A DNA stretch of 55,485 nucleotides from Methylobacterium pseudosasicola (GTDB lineage Bacteria; Pseudomonadota; Alphaproteobacteria; Rhizobiales; Beijerinckiaceae), in assembly GCF_900114535.1 (NCBI RefSeq), contig NZ_FOTK01000040.1:1-55485 (forward strand). The letters run 5' to 3'. The position numbers and the translations under genes were made by a program. Numbering within the stretch: the stretch's first letter is position 1; every line of letters starts with the position of its first letter. The notes under the pieces were generated by a model. It was not told where the DNA came from. It made no database searches and was given only the letters and a program-made list of their open reading frames with translations. Of this stretch, positions 25,690 through 34,292 are shown one piece after another.

Positions 25690-25749
25690 GTCGGCCGCTG
25701 CGGCGGCCTACCCCGGCTCCGGCCGGGTCCAAGAGAAGAGGAAATCGGT

Positions 25750-26229
25750 TTGGTGGTTGCCTTGAGCGTCCCGTTGTACCGCCGCCGGATCGGGCGGATC
25801 GCCCTCGATACGGCGGTCTGCCTCGCGCTCTCGGCGCTTCTGGTCGTCTCGGCTTTGGCGCAGGACGCCGCGGCCGAGAAGACGCCGCTGAAGCTGCAGC
25901 TCAACAAGCTCGAGACCGCGGGCGAGGCCTGCCGGGTCACCCTGGTGGTCGACAATGCCAAGGGGACCGGCCTCAAGTCCTACAAGGTCGACCTGTTCGC
26001 CTTCGATCCGGAGGGGGTCGCCCAGAAGCGTGTGGCCGTGGAACTCGGCCCCCTGCCGCCCCGCAAGACCACCGTGAAGATCTTCGACTTCCCGGGCATC
26101 GCCTGCGCCAAGGTCGGCCGGGTCCTGCTGAACGATGTGTTGGCCTGCGACGGCGGCGAGGCCGCCCGCGAGGCCTGCCTGGACCGGACCGAGACCGAGT
26201 CGAAGGCCGGACCCGCCTTCGACCGCTGA
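25750..26229 (+). CDS. Exported Cys-containing protein upstream of exbB
   Basis: A 159-residue protein with a basic N-terminus and a signal peptide (IALDTAVCLALSALLVVSAL, probable cleavage after ALA-Q near residue 37). The mature part looks beta-rich (KLQLNKLETAGEACRVTLVV, LKSYKVDLFAFDPEGV) with four cysteines (EAC, IAC, LAC, EAC) that could form two disulfides. A TTG start at 25750 fits AGAGGA upstream; GTG at 25753 is an alternative. exbB begins 132 bases later, so it may be a periplasmic accessory of the TonB system. Function unknown. Confidence 0.65.
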   Translation: MVVALSVPLYRRRIGRIALDTAVCLALSALLVVSALAQDAAAEKTPLKLQLNKLETAGEACRVTLVVDNAKGTGLKSYKVDLFAFDPEGVAQKRVAVELGPLPPRKTTVKIFDFPGIACAKVGRVLLNDVLACDGGEAAREACLDRTETESKAGPAFDR

Positions 26230-26361
26230 TACGGGCGGTCGGAAGGACCCAGAGACCATACCGCCCGGCGGCGAGAGCAGCCGGGCGGTCAGCGGCTTTC
26301 GCCGCACCCCGACGAGACGGCGGCCGTGGGCCGCATGACACCACGACGCCAGGAGCCCGCG

Positions 26362-27057
<696 letters not shown>

Positions 27058-27198
27058 GCGCCCGCTGCGGCCCTTCGCGTCGCGACGGGACCGGCACCAA
27101 AGCCCTGATCCGGCACGCTCGCCGACGCCGATCCGGCCCGCGAGCGTCTGAAACCATGGCCCGAACGGGGCCGAATGCAACCAACCGGAGACGCCGCC

Positions 27199-27672
27199 AT
27201 GGCGATGGCATCGCCCCGCGCAAGCGACGATGACGACCTCGACGACATGCCGATGTCGGACATCAACGTCACCCCGATGGTGGACGTGATGCTCGTGCTC
27301 CTGATCATCTTCATGGTCGCCGCGCCGCTGATGACCACCGGCGTCCCGGTGCAGCTGCCCAAGACCGCGGCGGCCAAGGTCGCGCAGTCGAAGAAGCCTC
27401 AGGAGGTCACGGTCGACAAGGACGGCAACCCGTCGATCGCCAAGGAGGTGTTCACCATGGACAGCCTCGTGCCGCGCCTGCGCGAGATGGCGGCCGCCGA
27501 CAAGGACCAGGTCATCCTGGTGCGCGGCGACCGGGACGTGCCCTACGGCAAGATCATGCAGGTGATGGGCCTCGTCGGCCAGGCGGGCTTCACCAAGGTG
27601 TCGCTGATCGCGCAATCGCCCGGCGGCCCCGCCGCGGCGGCCCCGGCCGCGCCCGCAGAGACCGCCCGCTGA
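27199..27672 (+). CDS. exbD: Biopolymer transport protein ExbD
   Basis: A 157-residue partner of ExbB. The single membrane helix includes the essential protonatable Asp: MSDINVTPMVDVMLVLLIIF (about 19-38; Asp in PMVDVM). A periplasmic domain follows (VTVDKDGNPSIAKEVFTMDS) and an Ala/Pro-rich tail. The ATG at 27199 has GGAG upstream; the frame is open to 27175. tonB starts four bases after its stop, so the two are probably coupled. Confidence 0.92.
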   Translation: MAMASPRASDDDDLDDMPMSDINVTPMVDVMLVLLIIFMVAAPLMTTGVPVQLPKTAAAKVAQSKKPQEVTVDKDGNPSIAKEVFTMDSLVPRLREMAAADKDQVILVRGDRDVPYGKIMQVMGLVGQAGFTKVSLIAQSPGGPAAAAPAAPAETAR

Positions 27673-27676
27673 ATCG

Positions 27677-28663
27677 ATGAGCACGCTGACTTCGACGGAT
27701 CTGCCGGCAGGCCCCGGCGAGCGCGGCCCCTCAGGGCTGCTGCTGGCCTTCCTGGTCGCGTTCGCGCTGCACGCCCTCGTGCTCGTGGCGGTGATGTTCT
27801 ACCGGCTCACGCCGCCCGCGCCCCCCGGCGAGCAGCAGATCTCCATCGATCTGGCGCCGGTGATGACCGATGCGGCGACCGAGGCCCCGGCCGAGCAGCA
27901 GATGAGCCAGGAGGCGCCGCCGGAGACCAAGCCGGTGGAGCTGCCCCCCGACGAGGCCGTGCAGCCGCCCCCGCCCGAGATGACCGAGGTCAAGCCCGAC
28001 GAGACCCAGGCCGTCGTCGAGCCGCCTCAGGAAGCCGTGCCGGTGGAGGCCCAGAGCGAGGTGATCACCTCGTCCTCCGAGGCCGCCGAGCCGTTGGCGC
28101 CGCCACCGACCGAGGTCGCCAAAACCGAGGAGGCGCCGAAGCCGACGCCGGATCCGGCGAAGATCAAGGCCGAGCGGGAGGCGAAGCTTCGCAAGATCCG
28201 CGAAGAGAAGCTGCGCGAGCAGAAGCGCGAGGAGCGTCTCGAGGAGATCCGCGAAGCGAAGCTGAAGGCGGCCCGCGAAGCCAAGGCGAAGCAGGCTAAG
28301 GCCCAGCAGGGCGCCGAGGCGCGCAACTCGGCCTCCGCCGCGCGCCAGAACGCGGCCGGCCGGGCCGCCGCGGGCAGCGATCCGAGCGCGCTCCGGCAAT
28401 GGACCGGGGCGATCAGCGCGGCGATCCACGGGCGGATGAATCCGGGGGCGGCAGCCGGCACCAGCGGCGGCACCGCGATGGTCCGGTTCACCGTATCGCG
28501 TTCTGGAGCGGTGAGCGGCGCAGGGCTCGCCCGGTCCAGCGGCGTCGGCCAGATCGACAGCGCGGCCCTGGCGGCGGTGCGCGGCGGGATGCCGCCGGCG
28601 CCCCCCGGCGTGACGCAACCGAGCCTTTCGGTCACGATCCCACTCAACTATCGCGTGCGTTGA
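27677..28663 (+). CDS. tonB: TonB family energy-transducing protein
   Basis: A 328-residue protein spanning the periplasm to energise outer-membrane receptors. There is one N-terminal membrane anchor (GLLLAFLVAFALHALVLVAV, about 20-39, with the conserved His), a long Pro/Glu-rich region (about 50-160), a highly charged helical stretch rich in Glu, Lys and Arg (about 160-215), and a C-terminal TonB domain (RMNPGAAAGTSGGTAMVRFT to LSVTIPLNYRVR). It completes an exbB-exbD-tonB operon. No TonB-dependent receptor is in the window. Confidence 0.9.
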   Translation: MSTLTSTDLPAGPGERGPSGLLLAFLVAFALHALVLVAVMFYRLTPPAPPGEQQISIDLAPVMTDAATEAPAEQQMSQEAPPETKPVELPPDEAVQPPPPEMTEVKPDETQAVVEPPQEAVPVEAQSEVITSSSEAAEPLAPPPTEVAKTEEAPKPTPDPAKIKAEREAKLRKIREEKLREQKREERLEEIREAKLKAAREAKAKQAKAQQGAEARNSASAARQNAAGRAAAGSDPSALRQWTGAISAAIHGRMNPGAAAGTSGGTAMVRFTVSRSGAVSGAGLARSSGVGQIDSAALAAVRGGMPPAPPGVTQPSLSVTIPLNYRVR

Positions 28664-28966
28664 GCGCGAGTAATGAGCGTATGGCGAGGCAGAGGGGCCG
28701 GTCTCGATTGATCAGGCACGGCTCGTTCTGAGACGAATACGCTGTCCTGTCCTGCTCGATCGGCGGGCCGGATTCGCCATCCGGCCTACCGGCGTGCTAG
28801 TGGTCTTGCGATCACGGCCTCGAACAGTCGTCGCAGGACGGCGTGGCGGGGCGGATCTTCCGGCCTTGCCCCTCCACCCCTCGAACAGGCCGGACCCGCT
28901 CCAGACGCCGATCCCGCGCCCGACGCGTAGGATCTGGTGCCGCTGGGCCGGGGCGAAAGGCACAGG
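28664..28966. other. Gene-free stretch after tonB
   Basis: 303 bases of normal GC. It contains CCGGATTCGCCATCCGG (28769-28785), an exact seven-base-pair hairpin (CCGGATT/CATCCGG nearly complementary, CCGGAT with ATCCGG exact) that may end the tonB transcript. The promoter for the 28967 gene must be here. No RNA or protein gene recognised. Confidence 0.4.
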
Positions 28967-29350
28967 ATGAGCGACGAGACTGAGACCGACCTCGACGAGG
29001 CCGAGGATATCCGCGACGCGGAAGCTGAAGCCAAGACCCGGGCCGACAACCGCGCCGAGCGGGCCGAACGCGCCGAGCGCATGGCCCGCGAGGGCGCGCA
29101 GGCGATGGCCGAGCATCATGCCTCGATCAAGGCGATCGACGAGCGGACGCTGAAGCTGCGCTCCCTGCGTCTGGCCAAGGAGGCCGCCGAGGCCGAGATC
29201 AAGGCCGCGGAGGCCCAGTCCAAGGCGGCCGACGCGCAGGCCAAGGCGGACGAGAAGGCGGCCAAGGCGGCGGCCAAGATCGCCGCCAAAGGTGCCGGCA
29301 AGGGGGCTGCCAAGAAGGCCGCGCCGAAGAAAGCTGCCGCGAAGGACTGA
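28967..29350 (+). CDS. Coiled-coil protein with Lys/Ala-rich tail
   Basis: A 127-residue, strongly charged helical protein. The N-terminus is acidic (MSDETETDLDEAEDIRDAEA), the centre alternates Arg/Glu/Ala and the C-terminus is a run of Lys/Ala repeats (KAAAKIAAKGAGKGAAKKAA) similar to histone H1-like or polyhydroxybutyrate-granule proteins. Nucleic-acid or granule binding is plausible but unproven. The next gene starts seven bases after its stop, so the two form a pair. Confidence 0.65.
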   Translation: MSDETETDLDEAEDIRDAEAEAKTRADNRAERAERAERMAREGAQAMAEHHASIKAIDERTLKLRSLRLAKEAAEAEIKAAEAQSKAADAQAKADEKAAKAAAKIAAKGAGKGAAKKAAPKKAAAKD

Positions 29351-29356
29351 GGGCCG

Positions 29357-29620
29357 ATGGCCGACGATCGCAACCGCCGCCGATTTACCGATCCGCGCAC
29401 CGCAGCCGAGGCGGCCTTCAAGGCCGCCACGACCGCCAAGCCCGCCGCCCCTCCTTCCCCGCCCTCGGCGCCGCGGCCCGCGGCTGTTCCGGGCGCGCGG
29501 GAGATGGTCACGCTGCGCCTCGACAGCGCCGTTCTGGCCCATTTCCAGAAGGACGGTCCGGGCTGGCAGGACCGCGTCAACGAAGCGCTGAAGGCGCTGG
29601 TCCCCGCTTCGGACGCGTGA
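29357..29620 (+). CDS. Small BrnA/DUF4415-like protein, no toxin partner
   Basis: An 87-residue protein: a Pro/Ala-rich disordered first half and a C-terminal segment MVTLRLDSAVLAHFQKDGPG plus WQDRVNEALKALV. That segment matches the ribbon-helix-helix ending of BrnA-type (DUF4415) antitoxins, which bind DNA as dimers. No BrnT-like toxin lies nearby, so it is probably a solitary regulator. It follows the coiled-coil gene by seven bases. Confidence 0.65.
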   Translation: MADDRNRRRFTDPRTAAEAAFKAATTAKPAAPPSPPSAPRPAAVPGAREMVTLRLDSAVLAHFQKDGPGWQDRVNEALKALVPASDA

Positions 29621-29705
29621 GACCGGCCCACCGGGGTCGATTGCGTTCGGCGAGCCGGTACCCGCTGACGCGTCCGACAGCTTCGGTTCAACGCTGAGAA
29701 ACGGG

Positions 29706-29731
29706 ACGGCCCGCGCCGAGGCACGGGCTGT
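29706..29731. terminator. Bidirectional hairpin terminator
   Basis: ACGGCCCG pairs with CGGGCTGT (eight pairs including one G-U) across ten bases; TTCT follows on the plus strand. It lies between the convergent 29357 gene and the Fae-like gene. Confidence 0.55.
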
Positions 29732-29758
29732 TTCTCTGCGTGGATGGCAAGATCAGGA

Positions 29759-30307
29759 TCAGATCTTACCTTCGAGGCCCATCGTGTAATATTTGTGGAC
29801 GATCTTGTCCTGGTTCTCCAACAGCCAGTCGATCGACGGCTCGTTGGTCATGGCCTTCCGGATCGCCTCGGTCATGCCCTTGCGCTGGATCTCGAACAGC
29901 GCCTTGTGATCGACCGTCTCAGCCTGGATCACGCCCGGGCTCAGCCAGACCGAGCAGATGATGCCGAGGTCGTTGGCCTTCTCCTTGGGGATGTAGCCCG
30001 CCCGCACGGCGTCGAGCACGCCGTTGGCGATGGCGAACTGCACCGTGCCCATCAGGATCGAGGTGTACTTGCTCTCGGTCACGCTGACCTTGGAGACGCA
30101 GAGCGTTACCGGCCGGACCATGATGTCGGTGTTGAGCAGCGCGAAGACGCGGCTGTGCCCGACCACCTGGTCGCCGGTCAGAGTCGCGATCGCGGTGCCG
30201 ACCGGCCCGTCGAGCTCGCCGATGATGACCTCCGGCTCGGACGCCGTGTTGGGCGGGCCGCCTGCCACCAGGGCCTCACCGGCGCGGAGGATGATGCGTT
30301 CACTCAT
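29759..30307 (-). CDS. Formaldehyde-activating enzyme (Fae) paralogue
   Basis: A 182-residue Fae-family protein. Fae condenses formaldehyde with tetrahydromethanopterin in methylotrophs. Family features: GEALVAGG near the start, EVIIGELDGPVGTAI, the conserved middle ILMGTVQFAIANGVLDAV, and EKANDLGIICSVWLSPGV. By eye alignment to canonical Fae (VAHIDLIIG), the position of catalytic His is occupied by Glu (SEPEVIIG). It therefore may not carry out the Fae reaction and could be a sensor or binding protein like other Fae paralogues. The C-terminus is longer than in canonical Fae. It is divergent from manganese catalase. Confidence 0.82.
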   Translation of the reverse strand: MSERIILRAGEALVAGGPPNTASEPEVIIGELDGPVGTAIATLTGDQVVGHSRVFALLNTDIMVRPVTLCVSKVSVTESKYTSILMGTVQFAIANGVLDAVRAGYIPKEKANDLGIICSVWLSPGVIQAETVDHKALFEIQRKGMTEAIRKAMTNEPSIDWLLENQDKIVHKYYTMGLEGKI

Positions 30308-30882
30308 AACGGTAGGCTCCTTGGGTACGGCACCGGTGGGTCGAGGCGGCCGTGCGCATACGTGTCGGCTGGATAGGCGCCTCGGCTCCGGGCAGCGCGG
30401 TCCGCTGCGTCCCGGTCGGCGGCCTCCTCTACCACAACGCTCCGGGCGACATAGGCTCGCCCGTCATCCGTGACTGATTGGCAGACCAGATGATCGCTGG
30501 CGGCTGCCCGCGACCCGATGGGTTGCTCCGCTCAAGTTCGAGCGCCGCGGCTGCCCGGCAAAGCTGCCGACGCCGTGGGGACGGCCAGCGGAGGGTTCCG
30601 GTCCGATTATCGCCATCGTCGGAGCGTCGATCGAAACATATGTTTGTCTTGATCGGTGATAGAAGCGTATCTATAGCCTAAAACCTAACATATTTAGTTT
30701 TTCGATGCCGTACAGGCGCGGCTTTGTTCGAAAAAATCCGTCCGCATTGAAGATCAGACTGAACCGGTAGCCTGAAGCGCGGTTGGACGAAGAGCGACGC
30801 GGGACGCCCTTCGGGGCATGCAGCCCGCACCAGCGTGCGCGGTGAGCCGCGCCCACCGTACCTGTCACAAGGACTGGACCGC
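30308..30882. other. Divergent regulatory region between the Fae paralogue and Mn catalase
   Basis: 575 bases, with a notably AT-rich patch at about 30635-30730 that could hold promoters. A near match to the EcfG promoter lies at 30760-30784. No protein or RNA gene was recognised; short ORFs here lack ribosome sites and family features. Confidence 0.5.
30760..30784 (+). promoter_or_regulatory. Weak EcfG-like promoter of Mn catalase
   Basis: TGAAC, 16 bases, GGTT: one mismatch in each box against GGAAC-N16/17-CGTT. It lies about 100 bases before the catalase ATG. Catalases of this type are common members of the alphaproteobacterial general stress regulon, which supports but does not prove the call. 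Confidence 0.35.
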
Positions 30883-31740
30883 ATGTATTACCTCGACAAG
30901 CGCCTTCAGTACCCCGTCAAGGTCGACAAGCCCGACCCGATCTACGCGCGCATGCTCCAGCAGGCGATCGGCGGGATCGAGGGCGAGATCCGCGTGTGTA
31001 TGCAGTACTTCTTCCAGGCTTGGGGCAATCGCGCGCCGACCACGAAGTATCGCGACATGCTGCTCAACACCGCCACGGAGGAGCTGGGCCATATCGAGAT
31101 GCTCGCCACCGCGGTGGCCATGAACCTCGAGACCGCCCCGACCAAGGTGCAGGAAACCGGGGCCGCCGATGCGCTCGTCGGCGCGGTGATGGGCGGTGAG
31201 AACCCGCGCCACGTTGCCGAAGGCATGCTGCACAAGACGCTGCTGTCGACCGGCATGGCGGCCTTTCCGGGCAATGCCGATGGCCTGCCCTTCGACATGA
31301 GCCACATCTACGCGAGCGGCAACATCGCAGCCGACATGTACTGCAACGTCGCCGCCGAGAGCACCGGCCGGGTGCTGGCGGTGCGCCTGTACAACGCCAC
31401 CAACGATGCCGGCATGCGGGATATGTGGAGCTTCCTCATCGCCCGGGACACGATGCACCAGCAGCAATGGCTGGCGGTGATCGAGGAGCTCGGCGGCCAC
31501 GCCGGCACCCTGCCGATCCCGAACTCCTTCCCGCAGGAGCAGGAGAACCAGAAGTTCAACTACAACTACTTCTCGTCCTCGGCCGACGGTTCGCCGCCAC
31601 CCACCGGCCGCTGGACCGAAGGTCCGTCCCTCGACGGCAAGGGCCGGTACAGCATCGTCCAGAACCAGCCGATGGGCCAGGAGCCCGTTCTCGGCCCGGC
31701 CCGGCCGGACAGCGCCGCCCAGTCCGAGCAGATCGGCTGA
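30883..31740 (+). CDS. Manganese catalase
   Basis: A 285-residue non-haem catalase that disproportionates hydrogen peroxide at a di-manganese centre. Ligands are visible in the four-helix bundle: E35 (GIEGEIRVCMQYFF), E66 or E67 and H70 (TATEELGHIEM), E159 (NVAAESTGRV) and H192 (ARDTMHQQQW). The C-terminal tail from about residue 228 is Gly/Pro/Ser-rich. The start MYYLDKRLQYPV is the family norm. A zinc dehydrogenase gene follows on the same strand after a hairpin. Confidence 0.93.
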   Translation: MYYLDKRLQYPVKVDKPDPIYARMLQQAIGGIEGEIRVCMQYFFQAWGNRAPTTKYRDMLLNTATEELGHIEMLATAVAMNLETAPTKVQETGAADALVGAVMGGENPRHVAEGMLHKTLLSTGMAAFPGNADGLPFDMSHIYASGNIAADMYCNVAAESTGRVLAVRLYNATNDAGMRDMWSFLIARDTMHQQQWLAVIEELGGHAGTLPIPNSFPQEQENQKFNYNYFSSSADGSPPPTGRWTEGPSLDGKGRYSIVQNQPMGQEPVLGPARPDSAAQSEQIG

Positions 31741-31748
31741 GCCCACGG

Positions 31749-31785
31749 CGCTCCGGGACCGGCACAGAACCCGGCCCCGGAGTGC
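31749..31785 (+). terminator. Hairpin after Mn catalase
   Basis: Imperfect stem pairing CGCTCCGGG-ACCGG with CCGG-CCCCGGAGTG across CACAGAAC. No good T tract follows, so it may only reduce read-through. Confidence 0.4.
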
Positions 31786-31874
31786 TGTCCTGCCGTGGCG
31801 ACAGAACAATCGTCCCGAGCGCCGGTTGGTCTCAGGACAACCACGCGTGGAATGACAGCCGGAAGATCGCTCCC

Positions 31875-33047
31875 ATGAAGGCACTGGTCTGGCACGGCAC
31901 TCGGGATGTCCGCTGCGACACGGTCCCGGACCCTGAGATCGAGGAGGGCCGCGACGCCATCATCAAGGTCACGAGCTGCGCGATCTGCGGCTCGGACCTG
32001 CACCTCTACGATCACTTCATGCCGGGCATGAAGTCCGGCGACATCCTCGGCCACGAGGCCATGGGCGAGGTTGTGGAGGTCGGCAAGGACAACAAGTCGC
32101 TCAAGGTCGGCGACCGGATCGTCGTCCCGTTCACCATCACCTGCGGCCAGTGCGAGCAGTGCCGGCGCGGCAATTTCTCGGTCTGCGAGCGCTCGAACCG
32201 CAACAAGGCGCTGGGCGACACCGCCTTCGGGCACACCACCGCGGGCCTGTTCGGCTACACGCACCTGACCGGGGGCTATGCCGGCGGCCAGGCCGAGTAC
32301 CTGCGCGTGCCGTTCGCGGACTCGACCCATATCAAGGTGCCCGACGGCATCTCCGACGAGAAGCTGCTGTTCCTGTCGGACGTGTTTCCGACCGGCTGGC
32401 AGGGCGCCGTCCAGTGCGACATCCAGCCGACCGACACGGTGGCGATCTGGGGCTGCGGCGCGGTCGGCCAGATGGCGATCCGTTCGGCGCTGCTGCTCGG
32501 CGCCAAGCGCGTGATCGCCATCGACCGGGTTCCCGAGCGCCTGCAGATGGCCGAGGCCGGCGGGGCCGAGGTGATCGACTACAATACGGAATCGAACATC
32601 GTCGGTCGCCTCAACGACATGACCGACGGCAAGGGCCCGGAGAAGTGCATCGACGCCGTCGGGCTCGAAGCGCATGCCATGGGGTCGGTCGACGCCGTCT
32701 ACGATCGCGCCAAGCAGGCGATGCTGCTGGAGACCGACCGGTCCCACGTGCTGCGCCAGATGATCATGGTCTGCCGCCCGGCGGGCGTGCTCTCGGTGCC
32801 CGGCGTGTATGGCGGCCTGATCGACAAGTTCCCGATCGGCGCCCTGATGAACAAGGGCCTGACGGTCCGCACGGGTCAGACCCACGTCAACCGCTGGACG
32901 CTGGACCTGCTCAAGCGGATCGAGGACGGGCAGATCGACCCGTCCTTCGTCATCACCCACACGATCGGGCTGGCGGACGGTCCGGAGATGTATCGGGTCT
33001 TCCGGGACAAGCAGGATGGCTGCATCAAGGTGGTGATCCGGCCATGA
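31875..33047 (+). CDS. Zinc-dependent alcohol/formaldehyde dehydrogenase-like protein
   Basis: A 390-residue medium-chain dehydrogenase. Catalytic zinc ligands: C38 (CAICGSDLHLY) and H60-E61 (GHEAMGEVVEVG). Structural zinc cysteines: C90, C93, C96, C104 (CGQCEQCRRGNFSVC). The NAD-binding motif is WGCGAVGQMA at about 194-203. The long insert (HTTAGLFGYTHLTGGYAGGQ) and extended C-terminal part resemble glutathione-independent formaldehyde dehydrogenases. The substrate is not proven. It lies between Mn catalase and a membrane protein whose start overlaps its stop (ATGA), near a Fae paralogue, suggesting aldehyde and peroxide stress. Confidence 0.88.
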   Translation: MKALVWHGTRDVRCDTVPDPEIEEGRDAIIKVTSCAICGSDLHLYDHFMPGMKSGDILGHEAMGEVVEVGKDNKSLKVGDRIVVPFTITCGQCEQCRRGNFSVCERSNRNKALGDTAFGHTTAGLFGYTHLTGGYAGGQAEYLRVPFADSTHIKVPDGISDEKLLFLSDVFPTGWQGAVQCDIQPTDTVAIWGCGAVGQMAIRSALLLGAKRVIAIDRVPERLQMAEAGGAEVIDYNTESNIVGRLNDMTDGKGPEKCIDAVGLEAHAMGSVDAVYDRAKQAMLLETDRSHVLRQMIMVCRPAGVLSVPGVYGGLIDKFPIGALMNKGLTVRTGQTHVNRWTLDLLKRIEDGQIDPSFVITHTIGLADGPEMYRVFRDKQDGCIKVVIRP

Positions 33048-33607
33048 GCGACACACGGCACCCCCTCGCATCCCGCGGCGCCCCGGGTGGCGGAGCTTAC
33101 ACCCGTCACGACGAGCTGGCGCGGGGCCTCGGCTGGTTCTCGATCGGCCTCGGGCTCCTGGAGCTGACGGCGGCGCGCGGCCTGTGCCGGGCGCTCGGCC
33201 TCCGCGGCCGCGAGACGCTGATCCAGGCCTACGGCGTCCGCGAGGTCGCGACCGGCGTGGCGATCCTGATGAGCCATGACCCGACGCCTTGGATCCTCGG
33301 CCGGGTCGGCGGCGATGCGATCGACCTCGCCACGCTGGCCACCGGCTTCGAGGACGACAATCCGAAAAAGACCAACCTCGCCGCTGCCACCGCCGCGGTG
33401 GCAGGCGTGACGGTGCTGGACGTCATCTGCGCCCAGGGGTTGATCGGCCAGAAGCGGCTCTCGCCCCCGGGGGCCTTCGATTACGGCGACCGCAGCGGCT
33501 TCCCGCTTCCCCCGCAGGCCATGCGGGGGGCGGCCTCCGACTTCGAGCCGCCGGCCGATTTCCGCATCCCCGAGCCGTTGCGGCCCTGGCAGGGCGGCAA
33601 GGCGTAG
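33044..33607 (+). CDS. Small membrane protein resembling the N-terminal part of cyclase/dehydrase proteins
   Basis: A 187-residue protein overlapping the dehydrogenase by four bases. Hydrophobic or helical segments: GLGWFSIGLGLLELTAARGL (about 28-47), YGVREVATGVAILMS and AAATAAVAGVTVLDVICAQG. In related bacteria a similar first half precedes an SRPBCC cyclase/dehydrase domain, but none is present here; a Pro-rich tail (FPLPPQAM, PEPLRPWQGG) takes its place. Function unknown; translational coupling ties it to the dehydrogenase. Confidence 0.65.
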   Translation: MSDTRHPLASRGAPGGGAYTRHDELARGLGWFSIGLGLLELTAARGLCRALGLRGRETLIQAYGVREVATGVAILMSHDPTPWILGRVGGDAIDLATLATGFEDDNPKKTNLAAATAAVAGVTVLDVICAQGLIGQKRLSPPGAFDYGDRSGFPLPPQAMRGAASDFEPPADFRIPEPLRPWQGGKA

Positions 33608-33618
33608 GCGCACCGAGC

Positions 33619-34092
33619 CTACGGACGCTCCCGCAGGATCCGGTTCACCGCCCGGTCGAGGGCGGACAAGAACGAAGAACGGTCGGTCCGGGAGAAGGGC
33701 GGCGGGCCGCCCGTGATCGTGCCGGCCTCCCGCAGGGACTGCATCAGGTCGCGGGTTGCCAGCGTCATGCCGATTGAGGCTTCGCTGAACGGCTTGCCGG
33801 TGAAGGCCAGCACCGTGGCGCCGGTCTTCACGCAGCGGGCGGCGAGCGGCACGTCGGCGGTGAGCACGATGCTGCCGCGGCCGGCGCGCTCGGCGATCCA
33901 GTCGTCGGCGGCGTCCAGCGCCGAGCCGACGACGACGCGCACGATCCAGGGCTCGCGCGGCAGGTTCAGGACACTGTTGGCGACGACGTAGACGGTGAGG
34001 CCGTAGCGAGCCGCGACCCGATAGGTCTCGTCCTTCACCGGGCAGGCATCGGCGTCGAGGTAGATCGGCAGCTTTGTCTCCGCCGCGCTCAT
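33619..34092 (-). CDS. YaiI/YqxD family (DUF188) protein
   Basis: A 157-residue member of the DUF188/UPF0178 family, related to NYN-PIN nucleases. The start IYLDADACPVKDETYRVAAR provides the conserved Asp residues; SIVLTADVPLAARCV and GTITGGPPPFSRTDRSSFLS complete the family signature. Activity is unproven. The start codon overlaps the stop of the small membrane gene upstream (ATGA), which in turn overlaps the cyclase, so the three are one transcription unit. Confidence 0.88.
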   Translation of the reverse strand: MSAAETKLPIYLDADACPVKDETYRVAARYGLTVYVVANSVLNLPREPWIVRVVVGSALDAADDWIAERAGRGSIVLTADVPLAARCVKTGATVLAFTGKPFSEASIGMTLATRDLMQSLREAGTITGGPPPFSRTDRSSFLSALDRAVNRILRERP

Positions 34093-34292
34093 CGCCGGGG
34101 CACCAGCTTCGAGACGAAGCCCGCCAGGATCAGGAGCGCCCCGAGGGCGAACTGCCAGTGCTGAATATCGCCGCCGATCGAGTGAACGATCGCGCGGCCG
34201 ATCACGAACAGCCCGATCAGGGGCAGCCCGAAGCGCAGGACTAGCTTGATGACGAGCAACGCGGTCCAGGGTCCGGTTTCGGTGGAGGCCAT
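34089..34292 (-). CDS. Small two-helix membrane protein
   Basis: 67 residues with two hydrophobic helices (LVLRFGLPLIGLFVIGRAIV, FALGALLILAGFVSKLV) and a basic end (PRR). No family recognised. Its ATG overlaps the stop of the adenylate cyclase (TGATG) and its stop overlaps the DUF188 start, so it is translated as part of a three-gene unit. Confidence 0.65.
   Translation of the reverse strand: MASTETGPWTALLVIKLVLRFGLPLIGLFVIGRAIVHSIGGDIQHWQFALGALLILAGFVSKLVPRR

Noticed and set aside
28966..29620. A complete BrnT/BrnA toxin-antitoxin system
   Set aside because: The upstream gene is a Lys/Ala-rich coiled coil with no BrnT-like fold signature.
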